Positions 35,556 to 45,499 of a stretch of DNA of 64,000 nucleotides are shown piece by piece; positions within the stretch are counted from its first letter, which is position 1, and each line of letters opens with the position of its first letter. The notes beneath the pieces are model-generated. The model did no database searches and was not told the origin of the DNA. It saw only the letters and a program-made list of their open reading frames with translations. Position numbers and translations under genes: made by a program. The stretch is taken from positions 62,001 to 126,000 of the forward strand of contig NZ_JBHULV010000022.1 of NCBI RefSeq assembly GCF_042684645.1, in the 5' to 3' direction. This stretch comes from Pseudopedobacter alpinus. GTDB taxonomy: Bacteria > Bacteroidota > Bacteroidia > Sphingobacteriales > Sphingobacteriaceae.

Positions 35556-36872
35556 TTATTTTTTCGTAGGCTTTCTATCCAAAGCATCATTAACTAGTTG
35601 TTCAAACTGGTTAAACAATTCGTTTTTATGTATTGCAGGGTAAACTTGGGTCATTAATATAGCAATAGATTTTCTTTCAGGATCAATCCAAAACATGGTA
35701 TTAAATGCACCACCCCAGTTTAATTTGCCAACTTTAGCACCGTTTTTTAAGCCTTCGGCAGTTGCAATTTGAAAACCTAAGCCAAATTTATTTTTACTTA
35801 CTTCTAAGTCTCCAATTTGGTTGGTGGTCATTTCTTTAACAGATATGGCACTTAAAATTTGTTTGCCATCAAAGCTGCCGTTGTTTAATATCATTTGGCA
35901 AAATTTAGCATAATCCTCAATGGTAGAAGATAAGCCAGAACCGCCAGAATAATATGTTTTTGCTCCTGTAACAGGGAAATTTACATTATAACCTCGGCTA
36001 ACAATTGGCAAACGTTCTAACCTACCTGTTGTTGTTTCGCCATACATAACAGCTAATCTGTTTGGTTTATCTGCTGGTAAAAAGAAATAGGTATTAAGCA
36101 TCCCTAAAGGTTTTAATATCACTTCATTTACATATTCGCCTAAGTTCTTACCACTTGCTACTTCAATTACAGCTCCTAAAACATCTGTACTTAAACCATA
36201 ATAAAACCGAGAATTTGGCTGAACACCTAGAGGTAAAGTACCTAGTTTTTTCATTTTATCTAAAACTTTAACACTATCTGCTAAAGCTAAATCAGGAATG
36301 CCATTTTTCTTGTAAATTAAAGCTAATCTTGGGTCTGCAAAACCATATCCAATACCAGAAGTATGCGTCATTAAATCTTCAATTGTGATTTCTTTTTTTG
36401 CATCAACTGTTGTGTAGGTAGTATCTTTTGCATTAAATGTGGCTAAAACTTTTGGGTTTTTAAACTCGGGTATAAATTTTGAAACTGGGTCTTGCAGGTT
36501 TAATTTACCTTCTTCAATCAACTTCATTGCAGCAGCGGTTACAATTGGTTTTGTCATAGAAGCAATTCTAAACTCATCCATTGGGCGCATCATCGCTTTA
36601 CTTTCTCTATCCCTAAAGCCAAAACCTTTGCCATAAATAATTTTTCCATCAACCGCTACCAATGCGGTAGCACCAGCCATCCAATTATTTATTAATGCTG
36701 TTGCTAATAAACTATCAATTCTTTCTAAGTTTTTTTCTTCAATACTTAACTTTTTAAGGCTTGTAGCAACTGTTAACCCGTTAGTGATTTTTTCTGAACA
36801 AGCAGAAATTAAAAATGCTCCGCAAAGGAACAACCCAAAATATTTGCCGTAATTATGATTTATTTTTATCAT
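35556..36872 (-). CDS. serine hydrolase, class C beta-lactamase-like lipoprotein
   Basis: 438 residues with lipobox L-I-S-A-C25. The catalytic S-x-x-K is S105-M-T-K108 (FRIASMTKPIV). A YGL segment (RFYYGLSTDVLG) stands in the usual Y-x-N position, as in many esterase-type members. The fold is that of beta-lactamase/transpeptidase-like esterases (DD-peptidase, EstB type). Substrate unknown; it should act in the periplasm or on the outer membrane. The start follows directly after the stop of the AsmA-like gene (no spacer), so the two are co-transcribed. Confidence 0.88.
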   Translation of the reverse strand: MIKINHNYGKYFGLFLCGAFLISACSEKITNGLTVATSLKKLSIEEKNLERIDSLLATALINNWMAGATALVAVDGKIIYGKGFGFRDRESKAMMRPMDEFRIASMTKPIVTAAAMKLIEEGKLNLQDPVSKFIPEFKNPKVLATFNAKDTTYTTVDAKKEITIEDLMTHTSGIGYGFADPRLALIYKKNGIPDLALADSVKVLDKMKKLGTLPLGVQPNSRFYYGLSTDVLGAVIEVASGKNLGEYVNEVILKPLGMLNTYFFLPADKPNRLAVMYGETTTGRLERLPIVSRGYNVNFPVTGAKTYYSGGSGLSSTIEDYAKFCQMILNNGSFDGKQILSAISVKEMTTNQIGDLEVSKNKFGLGFQIATAEGLKNGAKVGKLNWGGAFNTMFWIDPERKSIAILMTQVYPAIHKNELFNQFEQLVNDALDRKPTKK

Positions 36873-38675
36873 CTATTTATTTTTTCTTTCTTCTCGTCTT
36901 TTAATTCGTTTTTCTTTTCGCTCTTCTCTATCGGCTTTAGCTTGTGAAAAGTTATCTGCTCTTTTTTTCAGATTATCTTCTCTTTCTTTAGTAATACCTA
37001 CATTAACCTTAAGTCCTTCAAAAATAGTTTTCCACATTAAATTAAAAAAAGAACCTTCTTTAGGTCTGGAGTAAGATGGATATGCAACTTTTAATGGGTC
37101 TTTCCCTTTTGGGTTAGCATTATCTACCAACAAAGCATTTGCTATTAAAGATACTAAACCAGATTTTTTGAGTTTATCATTTTCATCATCTTTTTTCATG
37201 ATAGAAATGTTTAAATCCTCGTACCTCAAAATTACTTTCCCTTTAGCTCCATCAACATTCCCTTTTATGTCAAACTCCATACTGTTTACTTTACCGGTGT
37301 TTGTACTCAGCATAGCTAAAGGTTTTGTTAGGGAGTTAAGAACTGTCATATCCATACTACCTAGCGTTCCTTTGTAAGAAAAGCCACCCTTAGCATCTGT
37401 TAAATTAAATCTAATATTTATATCTAATTTACCTTTACCCATTAAATAAGTTTGCAAATAGGCATTCGCAAAACCGTTTTTAGTTAATGCTAAAGAATCA
37501 TTAGTGATATTAAAAATGCGACCGTTTAAATTTTTGAGATACAAAGTGCCTTTAGCTTCTGTTTTAGGATTATATTCTGCGTAAGATATATTTGTGTTCT
37601 TAATAACAATGGTATCTGCTATTATATCCCAGTTAATTCTTCTTAAAGCTAAATGCGGGAAATTTTTGCCCTTATCAATCAGTTTAGCAGGTTTGCCTCT
37701 ATCTAAGAATACGGCTAAGTTTCCGTTTAGTAAAGAAACTTTAGAAGATTTAATTGTTCTTTTATCTATTAATTGGTTAAAATCTATGTTATTAACCAAA
37801 ACAGAATCAAAAGATAATTTATAACGTTCTTGCTGTCTTTTAAAACTGTTTGTAAAAGCCATTTCTTTTAACCTTGGTTCAAGGGCAATACCACCAATTT
37901 TAAACTGTTTGTTTTGAGAAGATACAAATGCATGTTTTATGTTAATTTTATACATTGAATCTGGTGTAGCATAAGAGTAGTTGTTAATTTCTGCAATAAT
38001 ATCTTTAGTACTAAAAATTCTGGTGCTATCATATTGCGCTAAAGAATCAATCAAAATATCGTTTAACCTGATATTCATTTGATCAAACGAAGTAATTTTA
38101 GGTTTCTCATAAGATTGATCAACGTATTTGAACTTAACATCTGTTAAAAATATACTGGTAATTTTTAACTCTTTCAACGTATTTTTTATACGCTGATAGG
38201 GTGTTCTGTTATCTTCTTTTTTCTGAATCTGATTTTTAAGTTTAGTATAAAAGACAGTTAACTCTGGGTTTTGTAAAGTAATATTTTTAATATCTAACTT
38301 TTTCTCTCTGTAAACTTTAAATGGTTTGATGTTTTTAAGAGAGAGTTTGTATATTTTTAAACGAAAGATGTTTTCTGGCGCAATTCTTTTTGCCTTAAGT
38401 TTATCATAAACATCTAAATTAGGAATCAATTCAATACTATCAACAGTAACATTACCTACCAAAATATTTACTTTAATATCAGAAAATTTTACTGTATATA
38501 AGCTATCACTAGCATCTATAAGGGTGTTCTGAATCGCATTTGTAAGTAAAGGTTTCCATTTTTTATTGATGTACCAAGCGGCACCTAAAGCAATAATTGT
38601 AATTATGCCTAATAATGCGAAAATCCATTTTATTGTTTTGTGCTTTTTTTTGGGGGTAGTAGAAGTTTCATCCAT
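36873..38675 (-). CDS. AsmA/DUF748-like membrane-anchored protein
   Basis: 600 residues: basic cytoplasmic N-terminus, one membrane helix (IKWIFALLGIITIIALGAAW, about residues 14-33), then a long beta-rich periplasmic part (FSDIKVNILVGNVTVDSIEL, LKAKRIAPENIF, LKELKITSIFLTDVKFKY), like AsmA-type proteins that bridge inner and outer membranes. The C-terminus is highly charged (KADREERKEKRIKRREERKN). Function not known; AsmA relatives take part in lipid transport. First gene of a two-gene unit. Confidence 0.7.
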   Translation of the reverse strand: MDETSTTPKKKHKTIKWIFALLGIITIIALGAAWYINKKWKPLLTNAIQNTLIDASDSLYTVKFSDIKVNILVGNVTVDSIELIPNLDVYDKLKAKRIAPENIFRLKIYKLSLKNIKPFKVYREKKLDIKNITLQNPELTVFYTKLKNQIQKKEDNRTPYQRIKNTLKELKITSIFLTDVKFKYVDQSYEKPKITSFDQMNIRLNDILIDSLAQYDSTRIFSTKDIIAEINNYSYATPDSMYKINIKHAFVSSQNKQFKIGGIALEPRLKEMAFTNSFKRQQERYKLSFDSVLVNNIDFNQLIDKRTIKSSKVSLLNGNLAVFLDRGKPAKLIDKGKNFPHLALRRINWDIIADTIVIKNTNISYAEYNPKTEAKGTLYLKNLNGRIFNITNDSLALTKNGFANAYLQTYLMGKGKLDINIRFNLTDAKGGFSYKGTLGSMDMTVLNSLTKPLAMLSTNTGKVNSMEFDIKGNVDGAKGKVILRYEDLNISIMKKDDENDKLKKSGLVSLIANALLVDNANPKGKDPLKVAYPSYSRPKEGSFFNLMWKTIFEGLKVNVGITKEREDNLKKRADNFSQAKADREERKEKRIKRREERKNK

Positions 38676-38889
38676 TGTTTAAATATAATCATTTATCTAA
38701 TTCAATTATAGTGCAAGAAATCTTATTTTTTAAAATTTGGTAATTTTATACGTTCTCAGAAAAGAACCCTTTAACTAATATGAAAAGCCCAATTATGATG
38801 TGGAATTATTGGTGGTTTAACTAGGAAAGTTTACAGCTAGTATTGATTTTAATGAGTAATAGGGTACATCTTACCATTAAAGCCAACCT

Positions 38890-39106
38890 GGGGTCCTTTT
38901 TAGAAAAGTAATAAATGTTGAACAAAAGCAAAACACCATTAATCATATTGTTGGAGTAATGTGCTTAATTACTGGTAAAAAAAAGAGATTTATTTATTGG
39001 TTGCCAGCTTTGTTACTGCTTTAGGGTTGATGAAGACTTGGGAATGGGTATTGCACAAGGTTTAAATGTAAAGGTGCATGAGTTAATGGTTCATTTAAAA
39101 GGCTAA
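38890..39106 (+). pseudogene. catalase C-terminal remnant
   Basis: Frameshifted pieces of a catalase-related domain: VINVEQKQNTINHIVGVMCL in one frame, then CYCFRVDEDLGMGIAQGLNV in another, ending KVHELMVHLKG and a stop at 39104-39106. The pattern (E-Q-K ... NIVG ... F-x-V-D-x-D-L-G ... G-L-N-V) fits the end of monofunctional catalases. No heme-binding N-terminal part is present. The wider stretch 38676-39173 has no other feature. Confidence 0.45.
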
Positions 39107-39173
39107 TTATCTTTAAATAATTATTTAAGGTTGTTTCATTTAAATGGAGCAACCTTTTTTGCTTAAATACTTT

Positions 39174-39518
39174 TTAATATATAAGTTGATAAACTCCTTG
39201 CATGTACTCTGCTTCTTCCATTGCGGCATAAAAATTTGTCCATTCATCTTCTGTAAATGAAAAGCAAATATCTGAGTTTGGAGTACGTAAAATCAATCTA
39301 TTTTCTCCATCAGGAAAGCTGTAAAAATCTTCATTAAAATTTGGACTTTCTGTGTATTTTTTGAAAGATTTGAATTGAGGAAGAGAAAAGATGAGCATAA
39401 GGTTGTTATGCCAGATGTAAATGAACTTACATTGCGCACAATAGCTAATATGAGCTGCTCCTTTTCTACTTAATGTGATTTTTTGACACATGTTAGAAGT
39501 GTTTTTAAAAGTCTGCAT
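39174..39518 (-). CDS. hypothetical protein, DUF6686-like
   Basis: 114 residues; an internal ATG at 39491 (MCQKITLSRKGAAHISYC) may be the true start. Contains a CxxC-type pair (SYCAQCKFIYIWHNN) after a first Cys, suggesting a small metal or structural Cys site, then a beta-rich segment with LILRTPNSDICFSF. This resembles a small family (DUF6686) found next to TonB receptors in Bacteroidota. It is the last gene of the iron-type uptake cluster, 35 bp behind the DUF4374 gene. Confidence 0.55.
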   Translation of the reverse strand: MQTFKNTSNMCQKITLSRKGAAHISYCAQCKFIYIWHNNLMLIFSLPQFKSFKKYTESPNFNEDFYSFPDGENRLILRTPNSDICFSFTEDEWTNFYAAMEEAEYMQGVYQLIY

Positions 39519-39553
39519 TTCCCATTTATTAGGAAATGCAGACTTAGTTGTTT

Positions 39554-40792
39554 CTAATCTAAATGCTGAACTGCGGTTATTTTACCACCTTCAACTTTCA
39601 AGCCTTTGGATGCTGTTGCGTTAGCAGCATCAATTTTGTAAACATAGCATTCTGTATTTACAAGGTTTAAACCAATGTACGCGGTTCTGCCATCTTTGGG
39701 GGTATAATTATTTACTGTTAAAGCGCTAATTTCTGCTTTCGCGGGTAAACCAGTTACTTTAGTTACGGTTTTTGAAGCAACGTCAACAATCGCTAATTCT
39801 TTACCCGCAGTATATGCACCTTTTTCAGCTTTAGGTTGAATGTGAGCAACAAATTTATTTGCACCAATATAAATCCAATTAGTAACATAGTAATTTCCTG
39901 AAGCAGCTTCTATATTAAAATAATAGCTTTGGTCAAATTCAGTAGTTCCAGCTTTAATTCTGGTGATTGCAGCTGGCTTAGTATCTGTATAAATAGTAGT
40001 AGTTGTCGCATCACTATTTGTAATACGGTCTGTAGCTACAGAACTAGAAAAAGCATAAACATCTCCATTTTCTACTACCCCTAACCCATTCGTAAAGTAT
40101 CTTCCTATAAAACTGGTGCGGTCATCTTTAATAGTTTTTTCTAAAGTCATATCTGGATAAGAGTAAACAGCTATCCAAGCTTGATCATGATAAGCAGAGC
40201 TAAAGTTATTTGCTTTAATACTGAAAAACGGAGCATAAACTTTATTCCCTACTTGTTGCAACCAACTAAAATGAGCAATCTCTCCATTATTACCTGGAGC
40301 CATTGCATCTAAAGTACCTTCTTTAGCAATTTGTAACGTATTTGTATTCACTTGATAATAAGTATAGTATGTTCCCGCAGAATTAATTGATCTTGGTACT
40401 TTAGTTAATAAGATATCTGAATTTACAGGTGCAAAAGCCTGAACAGTTTCGGTTTGAAAATTTGAGATTTTAGTTAAATCTCCATTTTGAATACTATATG
40501 CGGTTACGGCGCCAGGGTTACCTTGACCATATAACATGCTGAAAAATTTATTATTGGTGGTCAAATAATAACGATAGGTACCGTCTTGTTCTACTCCATT
40601 GCCTAAAATAGAAACTTTACCGGTATCTAAACTTCCAGCAGTAACTAAATAATCTGCTACGCCAGTAGATGCTGTTGGAGTAACCGCTAAAATAAAATTT
40701 CCTGGATTTTTAACTCCATCTTCTTTAGCGCAAGAAGCTAATGTTGTTACTAATGCGATTGCTGCAAGAGTCTTTGTAATTGTAGTTTTCAT
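39554..40792 (-). CDS. DUF4374 domain lipoprotein
   Basis: 412 residues, lipobox L-A-S-C21 (TLASCAKED). The body is a repeat-rich beta structure, likely a propeller (YLVTAGSLDTGKVSILGNG, FFSMLYGQGNPGAVTAY, ITRIKAGTTEFDQSYYF), as in DUF4374 proteins that accompany TonB receptors and PepSY proteins for iron or heme. It starts 34 bp after the receptor gene. Probably an outer-membrane-anchored partner of the receptor; ligand unknown. Confidence 0.8.
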   Translation of the reverse strand: MKTTITKTLAAIALVTTLASCAKEDGVKNPGNFILAVTPTASTGVADYLVTAGSLDTGKVSILGNGVEQDGTYRYYLTTNNKFFSMLYGQGNPGAVTAYSIQNGDLTKISNFQTETVQAFAPVNSDILLTKVPRSINSAGTYYTYYQVNTNTLQIAKEGTLDAMAPGNNGEIAHFSWLQQVGNKVYAPFFSIKANNFSSAYHDQAWIAVYSYPDMTLEKTIKDDRTSFIGRYFTNGLGVVENGDVYAFSSSVATDRITNSDATTTTIYTDTKPAAITRIKAGTTEFDQSYYFNIEAASGNYYVTNWIYIGANKFVAHIQPKAEKGAYTAGKELAIVDVASKTVTKVTGLPAKAEISALTVNNYTPKDGRTAYIGLNLVNTECYVYKIDAANATASKGLKVEGGKITAVQHLD

Positions 40793-40826
40793 GTTATTTT
40801 TAATTAAGATTATTATTTATGAGGAT

Positions 40827-43181
40827 TTATTTTTTGCTAATGAAATATCTGAGGTTTAAGTAAAAGCCTCTGCTAGGTTTTTGAAGACTGAAATTATCGT
40901 ACATTAAAACATCAGTAATGTTTTTTGCTTCTAAACCTATATTATACTTGCCGTTTGCTAAACTGTAAACAACATTGGCATCTAATGCAACTTGCAATGG
41001 AATGCCATATTTACCTTTAACCCCTCCGTATGCTGGCCAGTACAAGTAAAAATTGTTTATGTACAATAAATTTGTCCCAAAGCTTAAGTTGCTGCCATTA
41101 TTTCCAATATTTTTTATTGTTGCGGTGGCATCAAAATTTCCAAATAGAAAAGGAATATTTGGCATTTGATTTAAATACAATAAGCTTTGCATAGAGTAAT
41201 ATTGCCCTGTACTGGGGTCTATCTCAAATTTTTGAAGATTTTTTAGGTATTGGTATGTTAATGTAAAACCAGCATTTAACCATTGCTTATGCGTATATCT
41301 TAGTTCCGCATCTACCGCCCAAGTATTTACACCATCTCTATTGTCTGCAACAACTTTAGATTGATTTTGATTCAGCCTGGTGTAAATAAAATCTGTTGCG
41401 TAACGGTAAGCACCATTTACATTAACAGAAAAAGAATTGCCTTTATTAATAGCGAAATTATAGATTACCCCAATATTAATATTATCGCTCTCTTGGGGTT
41501 TAAGATTCGGATTTCCTTCTTGATTTTCTACATCGCCAAATATTTCAATAGCCTCTGGTAGTCTATTGGTTAGCTCATAAGAAGTTCTTATTTGTAAATT
41601 TTTATTGATAAAGTAGTTAAAGGCAGCACCATATCCTAACTTATCAATATTGGTTGTTCTATTGGCTAAATTGCCAATTGTAGTAACTTGATAATAGTAT
41701 TTAGCAAAAGTGTTAACACTCCAAATATCTTCAATGGCAAAAGTATAGCCAATGCCTAAAACATTTTTATTGGTTTTTCTAGGTGTTTCGTTATTTGCGG
41801 AATTTAAAGGGTCATTTCCTTTTCGATCAAAAGTGCTAAAGTTATTACTTAAAGCTAAGGAGCTATTTTCATTAACTTTATAGCTAACCATAGCAGTAGC
41901 TAGACCATTATTGTTGTTGTATTTGTACAAACTGCGAGAACGCTCTCCGCTAGAACCATTAGGTTTACTATTGCCGTACCAATCGAACCGGACATTCATG
42001 GTATCAATGTTTCTTTCGCTACCAAAATTGTAGTTGGCGTTTATAGCTACACTTAAGCCTTTAATTAAATCGTCTTTTTTATATTTTAAGGTGGGCATAA
42101 TGATGTTGCCTCTTCGGTGCCAACCCCCAAAAACAGAAGCCATTCTTGCGCCTGTTTGGATTTCTTTATAATTCTGTCCTAGTGTAATTCCAAAAAGGAG
42201 TCTATCAGCATAACTTTTATTAGTTACACCAACATTTGCAATTAATGCTTCGTTATGATAGGTGTCATGGAATCTTCTTAAAGTGGCGGATGGGGCGTAA
42301 GCTCCAGTATAGTTGTTAGAAGCTTCTACCTGAACTTTGTAGTTATTATCCGAATAATTCTGGAAAGCATTTAATTGAAAAGTAAGACCTTTTTTTGATG
42401 TTATAGCCGTATTAATTACGCTTCTATGTGTATTAAAAGAACCGTAAGAATATGATACATCTACATAGTTTTTCTGACGATTTGCTGTTACAATATTAAC
42501 AGCTCCGCCTAATGCATCAGAGCCTAGCCAAATGGGAACAACGCCTTTGTAAACTTCAATTCGCTCTGCAATATTTATGGGAATGTTATTGATTTGGAAA
42601 GATGACCCAAAATTATCCATTGGAATTCCATCAATAAAATACCTTACATTATTACCTGAGAACCCATTGATTGAAAGGTCAAAATTAGATCCTACACCAC
42701 CAGATTCTCTCACTCGTACTCCCGCAACCCTATCTAGAGCGCTTGAAATATCTAACGTAGTATTGTAAAGTTTTTTAGCATCAATAGCGGTAACATTAAA
42801 TGCCTGTCTGTTAACTTCTTGGGTTTCAGTTCTGCCAAAAACTTCAATGGTTTCTAATTGTTGTATATTTTCTGCCAGTTTGATGGTTAACGTTTGGGAT
42901 TCTCCAGCTTTAATGGTAATTTCTTTTTGTTGAGGAATCATCCCCACGGATGAAATTTTTAACAGATGCTTTCCGGCTGCTAGTTTTTGCAATAGGAAAG
43001 ATCCATCAACATCTGTTATCGAAGTTTGATTTGTGTTTTGAAGTTTTATCAACGCCCCTGGAATAGGATATCCGTCTGGATCAACTACTTTACCAGTAAT
43101 TTGAGCCGACTTATTTTGAGCGAATAAAAATGATTGGAATAAACAAAATGCTCCAATCAGCAAATTTTTTTTAATTTGCAT
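40827..43181 (-). CDS. TonB-dependent receptor with N-terminal carboxypeptidase-like domain
   Basis: 784 residues. Signal peptide (ends LFAQ21); CarboxypepD_reg-like domain about 25-110 (ITGKVVDPDGYPIPGALIKL); plug about 120-230 with VAGVRVRESGG, YFIDGIPMDNFGSSFQI and IEVYKGVVPIWLGSDALGGA; then a 22-strand-type barrel ending in FYLNLRYFISKK. It is of the FecA/siderophore-like subclass rather than SusC. With the PepSY, DUF4198 and DUF4374 neighbours it points to iron-chelate or heme uptake across the outer membrane. Its 5' leader contains three hairpins. Confidence 0.93.
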   Translation of the reverse strand: MQIKKNLLIGAFCLFQSFLFAQNKSAQITGKVVDPDGYPIPGALIKLQNTNQTSITDVDGSFLLQKLAAGKHLLKISSVGMIPQQKEITIKAGESQTLTIKLAENIQQLETIEVFGRTETQEVNRQAFNVTAIDAKKLYNTTLDISSALDRVAGVRVRESGGVGSNFDLSINGFSGNNVRYFIDGIPMDNFGSSFQINNIPINIAERIEVYKGVVPIWLGSDALGGAVNIVTANRQKNYVDVSYSYGSFNTHRSVINTAITSKKGLTFQLNAFQNYSDNNYKVQVEASNNYTGAYAPSATLRRFHDTYHNEALIANVGVTNKSYADRLLFGITLGQNYKEIQTGARMASVFGGWHRRGNIIMPTLKYKKDDLIKGLSVAINANYNFGSERNIDTMNVRFDWYGNSKPNGSSGERSRSLYKYNNNNGLATAMVSYKVNENSSLALSNNFSTFDRKGNDPLNSANNETPRKTNKNVLGIGYTFAIEDIWSVNTFAKYYYQVTTIGNLANRTTNIDKLGYGAAFNYFINKNLQIRTSYELTNRLPEAIEIFGDVENQEGNPNLKPQESDNINIGVIYNFAINKGNSFSVNVNGAYRYATDFIYTRLNQNQSKVVADNRDGVNTWAVDAELRYTHKQWLNAGFTLTYQYLKNLQKFEIDPSTGQYYSMQSLLYLNQMPNIPFLFGNFDATATIKNIGNNGSNLSFGTNLLYINNFYLYWPAYGGVKGKYGIPLQVALDANVVYSLANGKYNIGLEAKNITDVLMYDNFSLQKPSRGFYLNLRYFISKK

Positions 43182-43205
43182 TAATTTAATTTTCAGGTTA
43201 AAGGA

Positions 43206-43293
43206 TGCCGCTTTGCAGCGGTTATTTAGCCGTACGGTTGCCGCCGTACGGTTTTTTAAAATGATTTTAAAATTGCCGTTCTAAAATCATTTT
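43206..43293 (-). repeat. cluster of three palindromes in the receptor leader
   Basis: From right to left: a perfect 12-bp inverted repeat (43258-43269 with 43282-43293), two copies of the palindrome CCGTACGG (43230-43237 and 43244-43251), and the hairpin CCGCTTTGCAGCGG (43208-43221). All lie between the DUF4198 gene and the receptor start, in the same transcript. They could stabilise, attenuate or process the mRNA. Confidence 0.75.
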
Positions 43294-43351
43294 ATAATTT
43301 GTGACTGAATGCTCTCAGCAACCAGCAAGAGCAAACAGGACTTAATATTTT

Positions 43352-44068
43352 TTATTTGACTTCGAAAGTTGATGTACCACATTGCCAAAAAGCAGTGTAG
43401 TTTTTATTATGATGTTCGCCACTTGTTTTTTCGTAATTACTTATTTCTAAAATATATCTACCAGCCCATAATGGAGAAAATTCAATCTCACCGTTTTTGT
43501 CAGTAGTATATTCTTTACTCCATCCTTCCGGAGAAAAAACAGAAATATTTTTGTTTGCTAAGGGTTTTCCGTTTAAAACTGCTTTAATTTTTACGGGTAC
43601 GTCTGCATTGTAAATTTTAGAATCACTAACAGAAGTGTAAATTGCATTCGAAACTTCAGAAGTATTTATTGCACTAGTTTTTCCAACAGCAACTGTAGCT
43701 AATGATGAAAACTCATATTTTGTTGTGCCACCTAGTTCTTTAGGCTCATGTACAACACTTAAGATATAAACACCATCTTTTTCTGGGGTAAAATAAGCGC
43801 TGTAAAAATTAGCACCGGCGGTCGTATTTAGTTTAATTTTTCCTTTTCCTGGAGATGTTAGCCATAAAGAGAATTCTTTAACATCAGAAAACCACTTAGC
43901 AACTGAATCTTTTTCGTTGGTAACAAATTCACCGTAAAAAATTTTAACTTCTTGGGTTTGACCAATTTTTCCAGTCGATTTTGTTTCTATCCATAATGCA
44001 TGGGCAAATAGCTGCTGAGTTGCAATGGTAATTAATAAGGTGAATAAAATGTGTTTAAGGTTTTTCAT
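43352..44068 (-). CDS. DUF4198 domain protein
   Basis: 238 residues with signal peptide (ends LFA23). Begins HALWIETKSTGKIGQTQEVK, the His and Trp start typical of DUF4198, followed by two beta-sandwich domains (SVVHEPKELGGTTKYEF; NKNISVFSPEGWSKEYTTDK). These periplasmic proteins go with metal or siderophore uptake genes. The start lies 4 bp after the PepSY gene stop, so the two are in one operon. Confidence 0.8.
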   Translation of the reverse strand: MKNLKHILFTLLITIATQQLFAHALWIETKSTGKIGQTQEVKIFYGEFVTNEKDSVAKWFSDVKEFSLWLTSPGKGKIKLNTTAGANFYSAYFTPEKDGVYILSVVHEPKELGGTTKYEFSSLATVAVGKTSAINTSEVSNAIYTSVSDSKIYNADVPVKIKAVLNGKPLANKNISVFSPEGWSKEYTTDKNGEIEFSPLWAGRYILEISNYEKTSGEHHNKNYTAFWQCGTSTFEVK

Positions 44069-44072
44069 GTAA

Positions 44073-45326
44073 TTATTGTTTGTTAATATTTAATTGAGTG
44101 ATGGCTACGTTTCTTCTTTTTATTGGAGGAGTATGTTTGATGTTTAATTGCTCTTCCGATATTGCTTTTAACCTTTCATCCTTGTGATTTTTAGTCTTTC
44201 TTTTGCTTTTTTTGTTTTTACCCCACCAAATAACGAAACCTGTAATAGGCAAACTTGCTGAAATCAGGCTGACTAAAAAAGCGATGATTTTACCTGGAAT
44301 TCCTAAAATAGCACCAATATGAATGTCATAATTCATCCTTCTTAATTTATCACCAATACTTGCTTGATCATATTTTCCTGCAAAAGGACCAGATGATTTT
44401 AAAGGTTTTAATGTTTTTTGATCAAAACTGTAAACATCTGTTTTATAATATGTCCCAGATCTTAAATATAAAGTTGCACCTAAAACATCAGCAGGTTTTT
44501 TAGGTACCGTAATATACATCCCTTCGTTAGGTTTTTTGCTGAGTGAAAACCAAACTTTATCTATGTTCGATGTTTGAAAATCACTTAAATTAGTAGTATC
44601 TGATTTTAATCGATTTCTTTCTACCAAAGTGTTCCCGCCCGTAGTTACCCAATAAAGGGATTTACTAAACCACTCGAAACTCCAGACCAATCCAGTTAAA
44701 GAGATAAATAATAAGAAAATCATACTATAAAAACCCAAAACATTATGGAAATCATAATTTACTCGTTTAAACTTTGCTCCCCAATTAATTTTAAAGCTTT
44801 TATTGATATTTGACTTGTTGAGTTTTTTAGGCCACCATAAAATAAGGCCCGAGATTAAAAGAAAAACAAAAATAAGTACGCCAACACCAACTATGGGTCT
44901 GCCAATAGGATAAGGTAGCCATAAAGCTCGGTGTCCGTTTAATATAAATCTGAAAAAATCAAATTCTGAGTTTCTCCTGCTTCCAGATTTTACCTTTAAT
45001 ACATTAGCTGTATATGGATTAACATAGATATTAATAAAGCTTCCCTCTTTTCTATTATAAGAAGCTACTTCTGAAGACTCTCCTTTAGGATTATAAATAA
45101 TACTAGTTGGTTTTTGATCTTTTAAAAAAGGTGATGCAGCAGCTAATAATTCCGATGGTTTAACAAATGTTTTGTTTTGTACTTTAACAAAGCGCCAAGG
45201 TTCATATAAACCCCTTATTTCATTTTCAAACACATAAATGCAACCGGTTATACTAACAATAACTACAATAATCCCCGAACTAATTCCTAACCATAAATGT
45301 AGCCAAGCATTTACTTTTTTAAACAT
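44073..45326 (-). CDS. PepSY-associated membrane protein
   Basis: 417 residues with four membrane helices: about 12-34 (ISSGIIVVIVSITGCIYVFE), 145-165 (VGVGVLIFVFLLISGLILWW), 195-220 and 345-370 (PGKIIAFLVSLISASLPITG). The N-terminal WLHLWLGISSG and the paired histidines (NGHRALWLPYPIG, YDFHNVLGFYSM, MNYDIHIGAILG) are standard for PepSY_TM proteins, some of which reduce ferric siderophores with heme. First gene of the uptake operon. Confidence 0.85.
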   Translation of the reverse strand: MFKKVNAWLHLWLGISSGIIVVIVSITGCIYVFENEIRGLYEPWRFVKVQNKTFVKPSELLAAASPFLKDQKPTSIIYNPKGESSEVASYNRKEGSFINIYVNPYTANVLKVKSGSRRNSEFDFFRFILNGHRALWLPYPIGRPIVGVGVLIFVFLLISGLILWWPKKLNKSNINKSFKINWGAKFKRVNYDFHNVLGFYSMIFLLFISLTGLVWSFEWFSKSLYWVTTGGNTLVERNRLKSDTTNLSDFQTSNIDKVWFSLSKKPNEGMYITVPKKPADVLGATLYLRSGTYYKTDVYSFDQKTLKPLKSSGPFAGKYDQASIGDKLRRMNYDIHIGAILGIPGKIIAFLVSLISASLPITGFVIWWGKNKKSKRKTKNHKDERLKAISEEQLNIKHTPPIKRRNVAITQLNINKQ

Positions 45327-45462
45327 AATTTTTATTTAGACTAATTATAAACAATGCAAATATAGAGCTATTAAATAAACATTCAAATTTTATTTATAAT
45401 AATTCTAAATAACAGATCTGTATTTTTTAATTGATTTTTACCATTTTCTCAAGGAAAGGAAA

Positions 45463-45494
45463 TTTGTTTTTGATTAAAAATATCACGACTTTTG
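45463..45494 (+). promoter_or_regulatory. candidate Bacteroidota-type promoter of the met riboswitch
   Basis: TTTG at 45463-45466, then 20 bp, then GACTTTTG at 45487-45494 (consensus TAnnTTTG with one or two mismatches). The predicted transcription start, some 6 bp downstream, coincides with the first base of riboswitch stem P1 at 45500, which supports the call. Confidence 0.5.
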
Positions 45495-45499
45495 CATCG

